Positions 1-6,324 of a DNA stretch of 36,906 bases are shown one piece after another. Under the pieces are notes generated by a model, which was given only the letters and a program-made list of their open reading frames with translations, had not been told where the DNA came from and made no database searches. The translations under genes and the position numbers were made by a program. Every line of letters starts with the position of its first letter. Within the stretch, counting starts at the first letter, position 1. The DNA comes from a virus. Location of the stretch: IMG/VR virus record IMGVR_UViG_3300031565_000161, positions 1 through 36,906 of that record. One strand, given 5' to 3'.

Positions 1-510
1 CGGAAGACTCCAGCAGCGCCCATCGTTCCCGTTGTCCCTGAACCGGAACCTGAGCGCGTTGAGGTCCGGGAAGTGGTTCTTGGCGGGGGGCTCTTTTATA
101 AGCTTGTCCTGAAAATCATCATTTGGCATGAATCCAATATTGTTCATATAGAAGATAGGTCGATCGAAGGGATTCTATCCTATTCGTCGGAAGTGCTCAA
201 GTTAGGCAGGCTCCGTCACTGGATTCATCGTCTGGAATCTGGAAAGTACTATCAGGTGAGGAAGACTTTCCAACAGAACTTTTCCGGGCCTCCCAGAGTC
301 TGCGCCATTGGCGTTGGTCTCCATGAGAAGTATCTCCCCGATCGGAAGATGAATCCCAGAGTAGCTGAGGACTTTATTACTTCCATGGGATTCCCGGACT
401 GTATGTATGGTGTCATCATTAGCCTGAATGATAGAAGCTATAAGAGTTTCCAAGAGATTGCCACGTTTTTGCGTCAGTTCCTCCCCAACCAACAAGAAGT
501 CCTGTCATGA
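1..510 (+). CDS. Hypothetical protein, 5' end cut by window edge
   Basis: The reading frame is open from the first base, so the gene starts upstream of the window. The visible part begins with a Pro/Glu-rich linker (PVVPEPEPERVEVREVV) and continues into a mixed alpha/beta-looking domain with no motif I recognise. An internal GTG at 73 would give 145 residues, but the in-frame linker before it argues for a longer protein. The stop overlaps the next start by four bases (ATGA), so the two genes are probably translationally coupled. Base composition is clearly more AT-rich than the rest of the window. Function unknown. Confidence 0.6.
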   Translation, partial: RKTPAAPIVPVVPEPEPERVEVREVVLGGGLFYKLVLKIIIWHESNIVHIEDRSIEGILSYSSEVLKLGRLRHWIHRLESGKYYQVRKTFQQNFSGPPRVCAIGVGLHEKYLPDRKMNPRVAEDFITSMGFPDCMYGVIISLNDRSYKSFQEIATFLRQFLPNQQEVLS

Positions 511-1025
511 AGATTATCCCCACAATCAATTACAACCCGGCTGTCGTTTTTCGAGTGTTGGACATGCTAGAAGGTCGTGACGCTTCTTACAGCAGTGGCT
601 TTTCAGGCTACTTCATTTCAAACATGTCCCCCTTTAATCGTTGTGGTTGTGCTCGGGCTTGTATCCAACGGGATCAGTACGTTGCTTCGGGTCAGAGTAA
701 TGATGATTGGTACGACTCCTTTCGTGAAACCGGAATCTATGATCGTTGTCAGAACGAAGCTGCCCACATGGGTGTTCCCGTGAATATCATCTTGAGGATG
801 GAGGATATTTATGAAGCTTGTTTTGGGCGTCGGAGATCTGGCAAGCCTCAGTTTGTTAAGCCCTCATCGGATCCGAGAGTAAAGCATGGTTATCAACGCA
901 TTAAAAAGAACCATCATCATGATGCATCTTTCGTGGCTCGATTCTTGCGACGGGCTTTGAAGATCACCGAGCCCGTCCAGGCTGTTCCTGTTCCTACAGA
1001 AAATTTTCAAGAAGTTAATGGCTAA
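507..1025 (+). CDS. Hypothetical protein
   Basis: This 172-residue protein is not recognised. It is rich in aromatic and Arg/Lys residues, has a cluster of three cysteines near residues 47-55 (CGCARAC) and a His/Lys-rich stretch (IKKNHHHD) near residue 135, which could bind metal. It overlaps the upstream gene by ATGA and ends just before a new promoter, so it closes the left-edge operon. Composition is AT-rich like its neighbour, which suggests that this pair was acquired from a lower-GC source. Confidence 0.55.
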   Translation: MKIIPTINYNPAVVFRVLDMLEGRDASYSSGFSGYFISNMSPFNRCGCARACIQRDQYVASGQSNDDWYDSFRETGIYDRCQNEAAHMGVPVNIILRMEDIYEACFGRRRSGKPQFVKPSSDPRVKHGYQRIKKNHHHDASFVARFLRRALKITEPVQAVPVPTENFQEVNG

Positions 1026-1038
1026 GACCTTCGGGGTG

Positions 1039-1047
1039 TGTTATACT
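1039..1047 (+). promoter_or_regulatory. Extended -10 promoter element
   Basis: TG-T-TATACT (TG at 1039-1040, hexamer 1042-1047) is an extended -10 lying 31 bases before the ATG at 1079. No good -35 is visible, which fits an extended -10 promoter. It sits in the 53-base gap after 1025. Confidence 0.45.
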
Positions 1048-1078
1048 GCCCCCATAATCCTTTGGAGGCAGGAGTAGC

Positions 1079-1288
1079 ATGACATTAGATAAACGTAGTG
1101 TCTATACTGAGCAACCACCAACAACACCGGGCTGGTATTACATCCTGTTGTGTGGAGCGGATGAGCCAATTATCTTGAATTGGGATGGCAACATCTGGAG
1201 CTGTTCTGATGGCTTGCCTTTCACTGAGGGGCTTTTGTTGGGCTGTCACTATGGTCCTTTAATACCAAAGCCAGATGAACTCACGTGA
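1079..1288 (+). CDS. Small Trp-rich phage protein (DUF551-like pattern)
   Basis: A 69-residue protein with the pattern PPTTPGWYYILL...PIILNWDGNIWSC. This resembles small phage proteins of the DUF551 kind, in which a Pro-Gly-Trp-Tyr segment precedes a Trp-Asp-Gly-x-x-Trp segment. No role is known. The start is well supported by GGAGG about 10 bases upstream and by the promoter element just before it. It is the last of the AT-rich left-edge genes. The family match is by pattern only. Confidence 0.55.
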   Translation: MTLDKRSVYTEQPPTTPGWYYILLCGADEPIILNWDGNIWSCSDGLPFTEGLLLGCHYGPLIPKPDELT

Positions 1289-1340
1289 TTATTGGGGCTA
1301 ATTATTTTCTCCATGCTAGGAGAGTATGTGATGCAAGCGC

Positions 1341-1360
1341 CGAGGGCTGAGACGTGAGCG
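1341..1360 (+). repeat. 20-bp leader repeat, copy 1
   Basis: CGAGGGCTGAGACGTGAGCG covers the Shine-Dalgarno (GAGGG), the GTG start and the first codons of the gene at 1354. An identical 20-mer spans the start of the next gene (1579-1598). Confidence 0.8.
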
Positions 1361-1575
1361 AGCCGGATGGCGTTCACGTCACGTCGGACGAGAGGCCGCA
1401 ACAGTGCGACTTGTGTGGCGTCGTGGCTGAGCTGCGGCCGTACGGCCCGAGAGGGGAATGCGTGTGCTTCGACTGCGGCATGAGGGACGAGCCCTCGGCG
1501 CGGCTGGCGTTTGAACGCCGTTCCCAAGACCCGGGGTCTCAACCCATGCGGAGACTCCTGGATCCGGAACGATGA
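1354..1575 (+). CDS. Small zinc-ribbon protein A
   Basis: A 73-residue protein with two cysteine pairs, C18-x2-C21 and C38-x2-C41 (a further Cys at 36), as in treble-clef/zinc-ribbon proteins. The C-terminus is Arg-rich and acidic. The GTG start has GAGGG eight bases upstream. Leader and start codon are duplicated exactly ahead of the following zinc-ribbon gene, so the pair probably arose by duplication followed by divergence. Such mini zinc ribbons in phages often act as adaptors or transcription modulators; here that is inference only. Confidence 0.6.
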   Translation: MSEPDGVHVTSDERPQQCDLCGVVAELRPYGPRGECVCFDCGMRDEPSARLAFERRSQDPGSQPMRRLLDPER

Positions 1576-1578
1576 CGG

Positions 1579-1598
1579 CGAGGGCTGAGACGTGAGCG
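1579..1598 (+). repeat. 20-bp leader repeat, copy 2
   Basis: Exact copy of the 1341-1360 element, again placing GAGGG and a GTG start (1592) in the same positions. Confidence 0.8.
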
Positions 1599-1834
1599 GA
1601 TCGAACCTGCCGCCGAGCATGTGCGTCGCGTGTGGCGAGTCGACAGGGCTTGCATGGGAGGCACTGTGCCAGCGATGCTGGGACAAGACGCCGCGAGCGA
1701 TGGTTCGTGCCCATGAGCGTGCGAAGTCGCCGACGGCCAAGCGGGAGGCTGCGATGCGCATCTGCAAGCATCTGGGCATCGACGCACCGGACGAGAACCT
1801 AGCGAGGGCATGCTGTGAAGTTCGAAATTGGTAA
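1592..1834 (+). CDS. Small zinc-ribbon protein B
   Basis: An 80-residue protein with cysteine pairs C11-x2-C14 and C26-x2-C29 (MCVACGE...LCQRCWDK), followed by a basic helical tail (REAAMRICKHLGI). It is a probable paralogue of protein A at 1354: same leader, same GTG start, same Cys-pair plan, but different spacing. The last 20 bases overlap the next gene. Role unknown; nucleic-acid or protein binding is plausible. Confidence 0.6.
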   Translation: MSGSNLPPSMCVACGESTGLAWEALCQRCWDKTPRAMVRAHERAKSPTAKREAAMRICKHLGIDAPDENLARACCEVRNW

Positions 1835-2327
1835 GACCTACGTATTTCCCGCTTCTGGGCGGAAGGTGACGATCGCTGGGGAGATTGATTCAAAGGTCCA
1901 TGGAAGGACTTTTGTCGGGGAAGAGGAGCATAGCGGGCGACTGTGCTACATGGGCATGGCTCCCATATGCGTTACAGGCTGGAAAGAAGTCGTTGCGGAT
2001 GTGCCCAACGTGGATGATCTGCGTATTTTGTTGTGCGATGTGCAGGCATTTATCGCCCGGGTTATTCATGAAGGGCCCAAGGCCATGGCCTTGTGTACTC
2101 GAATCGATAAGACAAGCGACGCCTTGGCTGATTGCGTGATCCTGCCCAAGCGTGTGTACGCCAGAGCCATGGGTTTGTTGGGTGACGTGTGTGAGGCTGC
2201 TGAGAAAAACCGCCATTCGGGTATAGCGACAATACCGTGGGAACTAAAGAAAGAAATTTTCAGTTTCTTGTTGGACGAGAACAAGGCGGCTGATGCCAAC
2301 AGGACGCTTATCAACGATAAGGAGTGA
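1815..2327 (+). CDS. Hypothetical protein, 170 aa
   Basis: The N-terminus (MKFEIGKTYVFPASGRKVTIAGEI) reads like a small beta-barrel of the kind seen in phage accessory proteins; the rest is helical. The GTG start at 1815 has GAGGG about eight bases upstream and overlaps the previous gene by 20 bases. Composition is noticeably lower in GC than that of the zinc-ribbon genes before it. No function can be assigned. Confidence 0.55.
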   Translation: MKFEIGKTYVFPASGRKVTIAGEIDSKVHGRTFVGEEEHSGRLCYMGMAPICVTGWKEVVADVPNVDDLRILLCDVQAFIARVIHEGPKAMALCTRIDKTSDALADCVILPKRVYARAMGLLGDVCEAAEKNRHSGIATIPWELKKEIFSFLLDENKAADANRTLINDKE

Positions 2328-2330
2328 TTG

Positions 2331-2615
2331 ATGCCAGCTAAGAAGAAGGAAGGCACAGATCGCAGGCTGACAACTGAACAGTCCCGGGAGTTGTTGGTGA
2401 AGATCGAGTTGCTAGAAGCTGATATCGAGATGAAGAACGAGTCGTTGGATGTTTTGACTAGCAGCTTGCGGCGGGCTCTTGAAGAGAGGGGCAAATATGA
2501 AAGGTTGTGGGATGAGACGTGCCGTAAGCTGGGTGCGGTGATTGTGCTGAACGATAACGCCGTGCTGTCCAAGGGTGTGTACGAGAAGCTGTACACCAGG
2601 GCTGGTGAAGGCTAG
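2331..2615 (+). CDS. Small coiled-coil protein
   Basis: A 94-residue, mostly helical, highly charged protein (SRELLVKIELLEADIEMKNESLDVLTSS) with heptad spacing of Leu/Ile, so a dimeric coiled coil is likely. The ATG at 2331 is chosen because GGAG lies six bases upstream. It begins three bases after the preceding stop. Function unknown. Confidence 0.6.
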   Translation: MPAKKKEGTDRRLTTEQSRELLVKIELLEADIEMKNESLDVLTSSLRRALEERGKYERLWDETCRKLGAVIVLNDNAVLSKGVYEKLYTRAGEG

Positions 2616-2654
2616 GTACCGTGAGCTGCTGGACATCCGCAACGAGGAGTACGC

Positions 2655-3023
2655 ATGAAGCACCCGATTCAAAAGATCCACACTGTCGATGGCGTGGTCC
2701 GGTTCGTCGAGAATCCCATCGTGCGCAAGCTGCTGGACGACGGCCCGTTCAGCCTGAACGACATCGCTACCTGGAACGTGTCCAGGGAAGATCGTGAGCA
2801 GTTTGCTCAGCTCATCGGTTACAGCGTGAAGGGCGCAGGTGAGCTGAACTATGTGTCTGACACAGTGTTCAACTGCGCCGCGAGGACGGACAGTGGTGGT
2901 GATCCCAATGAGCACGTTGTGACTGAGCTGACAGCGCATCTGGAGGGCGTGAAGGACGCTCTGCGATACGGGGTTGCGAAGCTGTATGGCATCCATCCTG
3001 ATGATCTGAATGGAACAGCATGA
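2655..3023 (+). CDS. Phage protein with LIGYSV...SDT motif, unknown function
   Basis: 122 residues. The core FAQLIGYSVKGAGELNYVSD matches a pattern I recognise from many phage replication regions, where it stays annotated as hypothetical; it usually follows a helical segment (WNVSREDREQ). The start has GAGGAG upstream. The last codons lie inside a 32-bp direct repeat (2993-3024) that recurs at 3188, so the C-terminal coding sequence is copied downstream of the small inserted gene. The stop overlaps the next ATG (ATGA). Confidence 0.65.
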   Translation: MKHPIQKIHTVDGVVRFVENPIVRKLLDDGPFSLNDIATWNVSREDREQFAQLIGYSVKGAGELNYVSDTVFNCAARTDSGGDPNEHVVTELTAHLEGVKDALRYGVAKLYGIHPDDLNGTA

Positions 3024-3024
3024 G
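2993..3024 (+). repeat. 32-bp direct repeat, copy 1
   Basis: The perfect 32-base repeat begins CCATCCTGATGATC and ends CAGCATGAG. It covers the last codons and stop of the preceding gene and the start of the next. The second copy is at 3188-3219, exactly 195 bases away. Confidence 0.85.
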
Positions 3025-3196
3025 TAGAGAGGAAGAGGCGGCGTTGGTCACTGTCTTTATAGGACTTCTATCCCCACTTGCGTTTATGGTTGGGCTTTGG
3101 TGCTTAGAATTTATTTCTGATCTTAATTGGACAAATTACGCTGGTTGTTTTTTAGTTCTGCTAGCAATACGTGGATGGTTTGTTGACCCATCCTGA
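3020..3196 (+). CDS. Two-helix small membrane protein (insert)
   Basis: A 58-residue protein with two hydrophobic segments (about residues 8-29, ALVTVFIGLLSPLAFMVGLW, and 41-54, AGCFLVLLAIRGWF) separated by an acidic/Asn-rich loop, so two membrane passes are likely. It starts in an ATGA overlap and sits almost entirely between the two 32-bp direct repeats; its last three codons run into copy 2. Its base composition is far richer in AT than the neighbours. This looks like a recent insertion that restored the end of the upstream gene. Function unknown. Confidence 0.6.
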   Translation: MSREEEAALVTVFIGLLSPLAFMVGLWCLEFISDLNWTNYAGCFLVLLAIRGWFVDPS

Positions 3197-3219
3197 TGAT
3201 CTGAATGGAACAGCATGAG
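3188..3219 (+). repeat. 32-bp direct repeat, copy 2
   Basis: Exact copy of 2993-3024. Its ATGAG no longer starts an obvious gene, because the following sequence encodes the leftward regulator. Confidence 0.85.
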
Positions 3220-3223
3220 CAAC

Positions 3224-3745
3224 CTAGCTCTTCGTTTCGAAGTGCCGTGTGTGCCCACCGCCCAGTCGGACGTGTTCCATGTCACCGGCCAAGGCCTTGT
3301 TGATCGTCTCCCTGGAGACGCCGAGCGCGTGCCGGATCCGATTGTAGGAAACACCTTGTTCCCGCAGCGAGACGATGCTGGTCTCCAGCTGCTCCAAGTT
3401 CCTGTTCTGATGGATGCGCAGCATCCGTCGGGCGATGTTGTAGAGCAGCCCGATGTCGCCAGCGCCTCGAACCGTGGGCTGCCCGAAGCTGTCCTTCGGC
3501 AACGTGCCCTTGACCTCCTGGATGGCTTGGCTCAAGGGGCACCCGATGTTCGGAGACTGGTTCACCGAAGACGCAACAGGTCCGCCGTGTGGGGCCGCAT
3601 GCCACGGGGCCTTCATGTGGAAGCGGCTGGGCTTGCGGTGGTCTCGTTGTGGATGGTGCTTGTGGTGGTCGGTTCCGTCGTCAGGGTCTCGTTGCCGTGC
3701 CGGGACACGCTTGTCCCGGGGGTCCTTCGCACTGTGGAACCACAT
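3224..3745 (-). CDS. Helix-turn-helix DNA-binding regulator
   Basis: 173 residues on the opposite strand to every other gene in the left half. Residues about 127-153 (LREQGVSYNRIRHALGVSRETINKALAG) form a clear helix-turn-helix of the resolvase/Hin type. The N-terminal 40 residues are His/Arg/Asp-rich and look disordered. I prefer the ATG at 3745 because GGGAGGGG lies just upstream; an ATG at 3826 would add 27 residues. It diverges from the DUF932 gene, with a TTGTTT-G-AAACAA palindrome between them, so it may be an autoregulated repressor of early promoters. No recombinase catalytic domain is visible. Confidence 0.6.
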   Translation of the reverse strand: MWFHSAKDPRDKRVPARQRDPDDGTDHHKHHPQRDHRKPSRFHMKAPWHAAPHGGPVASSVNQSPNIGCPLSQAIQEVKGTLPKDSFGQPTVRGAGDIGLLYNIARRMLRIHQNRNLEQLETSIVSLREQGVSYNRIRHALGVSRETINKALAGDMEHVRLGGGHTRHFETKS

Positions 3746-3763
3746 CCAGCCCCTCCCCAGGGA

Positions 3764-3776
3764 TTGTTTGAAACAA
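3764..3776. promoter_or_regulatory. Palindromic operator candidate
   Basis: TTGTTT-G-AAACAA is a perfect 6-1-6 inverted repeat between the divergent regulator and DUF932 genes. Related sequences occur at 5173-5185, 6834-6844 and 12662-12672, each inside or touching a promoter. Confidence 0.5.
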
Positions 3777-3781
3777 AGATC

Positions 3782-3810
3782 TTGCTGACTTCCGCCGCCT
3801 GGAGTATACT
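3782..3810 (+). promoter_or_regulatory. Promoter of the DUF932 gene
   Basis: TTGCTG (3782-3787), a 17-base spacer and TATACT (3805-3810) form a sigma70-type promoter 54 bases before the ATG at 3865. The operator candidate lies just upstream of the -35. Confidence 0.65.
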
Positions 3811-3864
3811 GATGGGCGTGGCGCAAACGAAGCGTCAGGACACTCCTTCGAAAGGCTTAGAACC

Positions 3865-4989
3865 ATGACCACAACGACATTTTCCTCGAAGTCCCTCTCC
3901 GTCATCGCCCCCAAGCTGGCTGCTCGTCTGGAGGGTGGCAAGGAGCGTGCCGCGCAGCTGCTGCACCGCCTCACGGTGAACGAGATCACCGATGAGCTGG
4001 GTGTCGTCGGGCCCACGGCCAACGGTGGCCGGTTCGCCGTCGCCTACGACGAGGGCAGCGACCGCGTCGCGGCGAGCACCGGGGGCGGCAGCTGGCGTGG
4101 CTTCCACCCGCACGCTGTCTCCCAGATGGGTGAGCGCCTCGGGATCCCGGGCAAGTTCATCAAGGACCAGATGGCCGGCGCACCGTGGCAGAAGGCGGGC
4201 ATCGCCGATCTGCTGGCGAACCACCTCGGCAACACGCCCAAGCACGACCGGTTCCTCGTGCGCTCGGTGGGCAACGAGGTGCGGGGCATCCTGTCGGACA
4301 GCTACCGCCGGCTGTCGTCCCCGATGATCGCCCAGGCCTTCCAGGAGGCCATTGACACCGCGGGCATCGTCCCCTTCGAGACCCAGGTGTCCGATCTCAA
4401 GTGGGTGGTCCGGGCCATGCTGCCCACCCCCATCGAGGTTGTTTCCAACAACCACGGCACCGAGTACATCGGGGCCAGCTTGCGGCTGGGCAACAGCGAC
4501 TTCGGGGCCGGGGCGCTCGACCTCGCGCTGGAGATCACCCGGATGTCCTGCACCAACGGCATGACGACGGAGTCGGTGATGCGGGCCATCCATCTCGGCA
4601 GCCGGCTGCCCGCGGACATCCAGTTCGCCGAGGACACCTACGCCGCGGACACCCGGGCGCAGTGCATGGCGCTGCGCGACATGGTCCCGCAGCTCATCAC
4701 GCCCGAGCGCATCCAGGCTCAGATCGCTCCGATCCAGGAAGCGATGGACACCCAGGTCGACGCGGCCGTCGCGATCAAGGGTCTCATCAAGGCGGCCCGC
4801 ATCGGCAAGCTCCAGGGTGAGCAGGTCATGGGCATGATCCTGAACCGGGACGGGTCGATCGTCCCCGAGGGTCCCGTGACCCGCTGGACGCTCTCCCAGG
4901 CGATCTCCGGGCTCGCGAACGACGCCACGCTGGACGACGCCGAAGACTTGCGTCGCACGGCACAGCGCGTCATGCTCTCTCTCAACTGA
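3865..4989 (+). CDS. DUF932-type phage/plasmid protein
   Basis: 374 residues. The centre (FLVRSVGNEVRGILSDSYRRLSS) and a later RMSCTNGMTTES segment match the DUF932 (phage/plasmid-like) family, which is common in plasmids and phages and has no established biochemical role. The length is typical. It is monocistronic: its own promoter lies upstream, preceded by a palindromic operator candidate, and three hairpins follow, ending in a T-tract. The start has GAAAGG 10-15 bases upstream in a leader related to those of the right-arm genes. It is among the most strongly signalled genes here, so high early expression is likely. Confidence 0.75.
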   Translation: MTTTTFSSKSLSVIAPKLAARLEGGKERAAQLLHRLTVNEITDELGVVGPTANGGRFAVAYDEGSDRVAASTGGGSWRGFHPHAVSQMGERLGIPGKFIKDQMAGAPWQKAGIADLLANHLGNTPKHDRFLVRSVGNEVRGILSDSYRRLSSPMIAQAFQEAIDTAGIVPFETQVSDLKWVVRAMLPTPIEVVSNNHGTEYIGASLRLGNSDFGAGALDLALEITRMSCTNGMTTESVMRAIHLGSRLPADIQFAEDTYAADTRAQCMALRDMVPQLITPERIQAQIAPIQEAMDTQVDAAVAIKGLIKAARIGKLQGEQVMGMILNRDGSIVPEGPVTRWTLSQAISGLANDATLDDAEDLRRTAQRVMLSLN

Positions 4990-4998
4990 TTGCAGGTC

Positions 4999-5016
4999 CC
5001 GCTCCTTCGGGAGCGG
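4999..5016 (+). terminator. UUCG-loop hairpin
   Basis: CCGCTCC-TTCG-GGAGCGG is a perfect 7-bp stem with a very stable UUCG tetraloop, nine bases after the DUF932 stop. There is no T-run, so it could serve mainly to protect the 3' end. Confidence 0.55.
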
Positions 5017-5022
5017 TATGGT

Positions 5023-5058
5023 CGGCAGGGCTGGGGTTTGGTCGCCTCAGCCCTGCCG
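5023..5058 (+). terminator. Second hairpin after DUF932 gene
   Basis: CGGCAGGGCTG pairs with CAGCCCTGCCG across a 14-base loop. It lies between the UUCG hairpin and the T-tailed terminator. Confidence 0.5.
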
Positions 5059-5112
5059 GTGCCCCTCGGTACTCCCATTCCGAGCGAGGCACTCCTTTCG
5101 AAGTGGGGATCT

Positions 5113-5161
5113 GGCCCCTGGGTGGTGCTCGCGTTCCAACCCAGGGGCCGGGTCTTTTGTT
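5113..5161 (+). terminator. Rho-independent terminator
   Basis: GGCCCCTGGGT and ACCCAGGGGCC form an 11-bp stem (5113-5149), followed by GGGTCTTTTGTTT. This is a classical intrinsic terminator that insulates the DUF932 gene from the next promoter. Confidence 0.75.
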
Positions 5162-5167
5162 TGAAAC

Positions 5168-5195
5168 TTGCTTTGTTTGCAACAATGTGTATAAT
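5168..5195 (+). promoter_or_regulatory. Promoter of the Cys-rich gene operon with embedded palindrome
   Basis: TTGCTT (5168-5173), a 16-base spacer and a consensus TATAAT (5190-5195). The spacer contains the palindrome TTGTT-TGC-AACAA (5173-5185), so a repressor bound there would block polymerase. TTTGAAAC lies just upstream (5160-5167). The transcript leader closely resembles the leaders of the leftward cassettes of the right arm. Confidence 0.7.
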
Positions 5196-5225
5196 GAGGG
5201 CATCTCTCGAAAGGAGACCGTGACC

Positions 5226-5441
5226 ATGACCACCCCCAGCGACAAGAGCCCGGAGATGGCCGAGCACCTGGAGCGGCTGTACGGCCGCACCACGGCCATC
5301 AAGGCCGACACCTGTGCTGCTTGCCAGGGTCCGGTGACGGCCTTCAGCGACGAGCTGAGCCGTACGGAGTACACGATCAGCGGCCTGTGCCAGACGTGCC
5401 AGGACATCGCATTCGCAGACACTGAGGAGGAAGACCAATGA
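5226..5441 (+). CDS. Small zinc-ribbon protein C
   Basis: 71 residues with C30-x2-C33 and C55-x2-C58, a four-cysteine zinc ribbon behind a short charged helix. The ATG at 5226 is preceded by AAAGGAG with good spacing. It is the first gene of an operon driven by the consensus-like promoter at 5168-5195. The stop overlaps the next start (ATGA). Unknown function; its position right after a strong early promoter suggests an early host-interaction or regulatory peptide (inference). Confidence 0.65.
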   Translation: MTTPSDKSPEMAEHLERLYGRTTAIKADTCAACQGPVTAFSDELSRTEYTISGLCQTCQDIAFADTEEEDQ

Positions 5442-5734
5442 CCACCAAGATGCCCAGCAGGACGACCAGCCACACGATCAACCCGATCGTCAACATCAAC
5501 GGGGACAGCATCGTGACGCTGTTCAATCAGCAGCAGGCCATCCGTGAAGCATGGGAGGCGCTGATGCAGGCGCTGCGTGAGGCCCACCCGCACGGGCGCA
5601 ACTTCCAGTGCAACCCGAAGGGCGACTACGAGGCGGCCGTCGTGGAGATGAACCGCCGCATGCAGCTGCTCTGCGATCTGCGCGTGGCGTTCGATGACGA
5701 CATCAAGCACCTCTTCGACCAGGAGCGCAAGTGA
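5438..5734 (+). CDS. Small phage protein, NxNG...PHGR family
   Basis: 98 residues. The pattern NPIVNINGDSIVTLFNQQQAI...ALMQALREAHPHGRNF matches a family of roughly 90-100-residue proteins seen widely in phages, where a short beta-hairpin (N-x-N-G) is followed by an amphipathic helix and a Pro-x-Gly-Arg turn. No function is established. Start and stop are both coupled to the neighbours by one- or four-base overlaps. Confidence 0.65.
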   Translation: MTTKMPSRTTSHTINPIVNINGDSIVTLFNQQQAIREAWEALMQALREAHPHGRNFQCNPKGDYEAAVVEMNRRMQLLCDLRVAFDDDIKHLFDQERK

Positions 5735-5883
5735 TGGCACGCGACTACTGGGGGCGCTTAGTCGTCCTCGTGGAGGTCTTCGCGTACTGCACGGTGTGCG
5801 GGCGTGAGTGGTACGGCGAGCGCCGGAACATTCCACGGATCTGTGTCTGTGGAGGCACCATCGAGATCGAGAGGGGGTACTGA
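5734..5883 (+). CDS. Mini zinc-finger protein (49 aa)
   Basis: A 49-residue protein, MARDYWGRL..., with C19-x2-C22 and C37-x-C39, consistent with one small zinc-binding knuckle. The ATG shares its A with the stop of the upstream gene, and its own TGA overlaps the next ATG, so it fits the operon without gaps. Unknown role. Confidence 0.6.
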   Translation: MARDYWGRLVVLVEVFAYCTVCGREWYGERRNIPRICVCGGTIEIERGY

Positions 5884-6068
5884 TGGCACGCCGCAAGAAG
5901 CAGGGACTCGAAGGCGTGTCACGGCCGGTACGGGTGACGTGCCGAGCGAAGCGGAACAAGGCGTACGTTGCGAACCTGTCCGGGGCTGGTACCGAAGGCA
6001 TCTGTATCTGTTGCGGGGCGGAGTTCCCAGTCAAGGGCAGCATCAAGCATCCCGTCGAGAGGGAGTGA
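5883..6068 (+). CDS. Small Cys-containing basic protein (61 aa)
   Basis: 61 residues, with a strongly basic N-terminus (MARRKKQG) and cysteines at 20, 41, 43 and 44 (ICICCGAEF), which could hold one metal. GAGAGGGGG lies just upstream of the ATG. The arrangement of a MAR start and an I-C-x-C-x-G hairpin echoes the preceding 49-residue gene, so the two may be diverged duplicates. Function unknown. Confidence 0.55.
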   Translation: MARRKKQGLEGVSRPVRVTCRAKRNKAYVANLSGAGTEGICICCGAEFPVKGSIKHPVERE

Positions 6069-6072
6069 GCTG

Positions 6073-6324
6073 GTGGTCAACGATGAGCTGGCCCTCAGGG
6101 AACGGTTCCGGCTGTTCTTGTCGCAGCGCAGCGGTGTCCAGGTCGTGCCCGGCGGGCGGTGTGATCTGGTGACGGTCGTCGACGGTGACGACGAGTTGGT
6201 CGTCGGCTGCTGGGTGCGCTGCGACGTGTACCAACCGATGTCCGAGCTACCGAAGCCGCGGCGTGCGCGACGCAAGGTCAAGGCCCGCAAGCGCAGGAAG
6301 GTGGGGAGTAGGAAACTCGCATGA
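6073..6324 (+). CDS. Small protein with basic C-terminal tail
   Basis: 83 residues from the GTG at 6073, with GAGAGGGAG about 10 bases upstream. The first 55 residues look like a compact alpha/beta domain (VQVVPGGRCDLVTVVDGDDELVVG). The last 25 are extremely basic (PKPRRARRKVKARKRRKV), which suggests nucleic-acid binding. It overlaps the next gene by ATGA. Not recognised otherwise. Confidence 0.55.
   Translation: MVNDELALRERFRLFLSQRSGVQVVPGGRCDLVTVVDGDDELVVGCWVRCDVYQPMSELPKPRRARRKVKARKRRKVGSRKLA

Noticed and set aside
3215-3868. Rightward 217-codon frame after the second 32-bp repeat
   Set aside because: It is antisense to the helix-turn-helix gene, shows no domain, and would cover the divergent promoter region.
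5080-5105. Leftward AAAGGAG leader-like sequence
   Set aside because: No leftward gene with a well-spaced start follows; may be a relic of a cassette leader.
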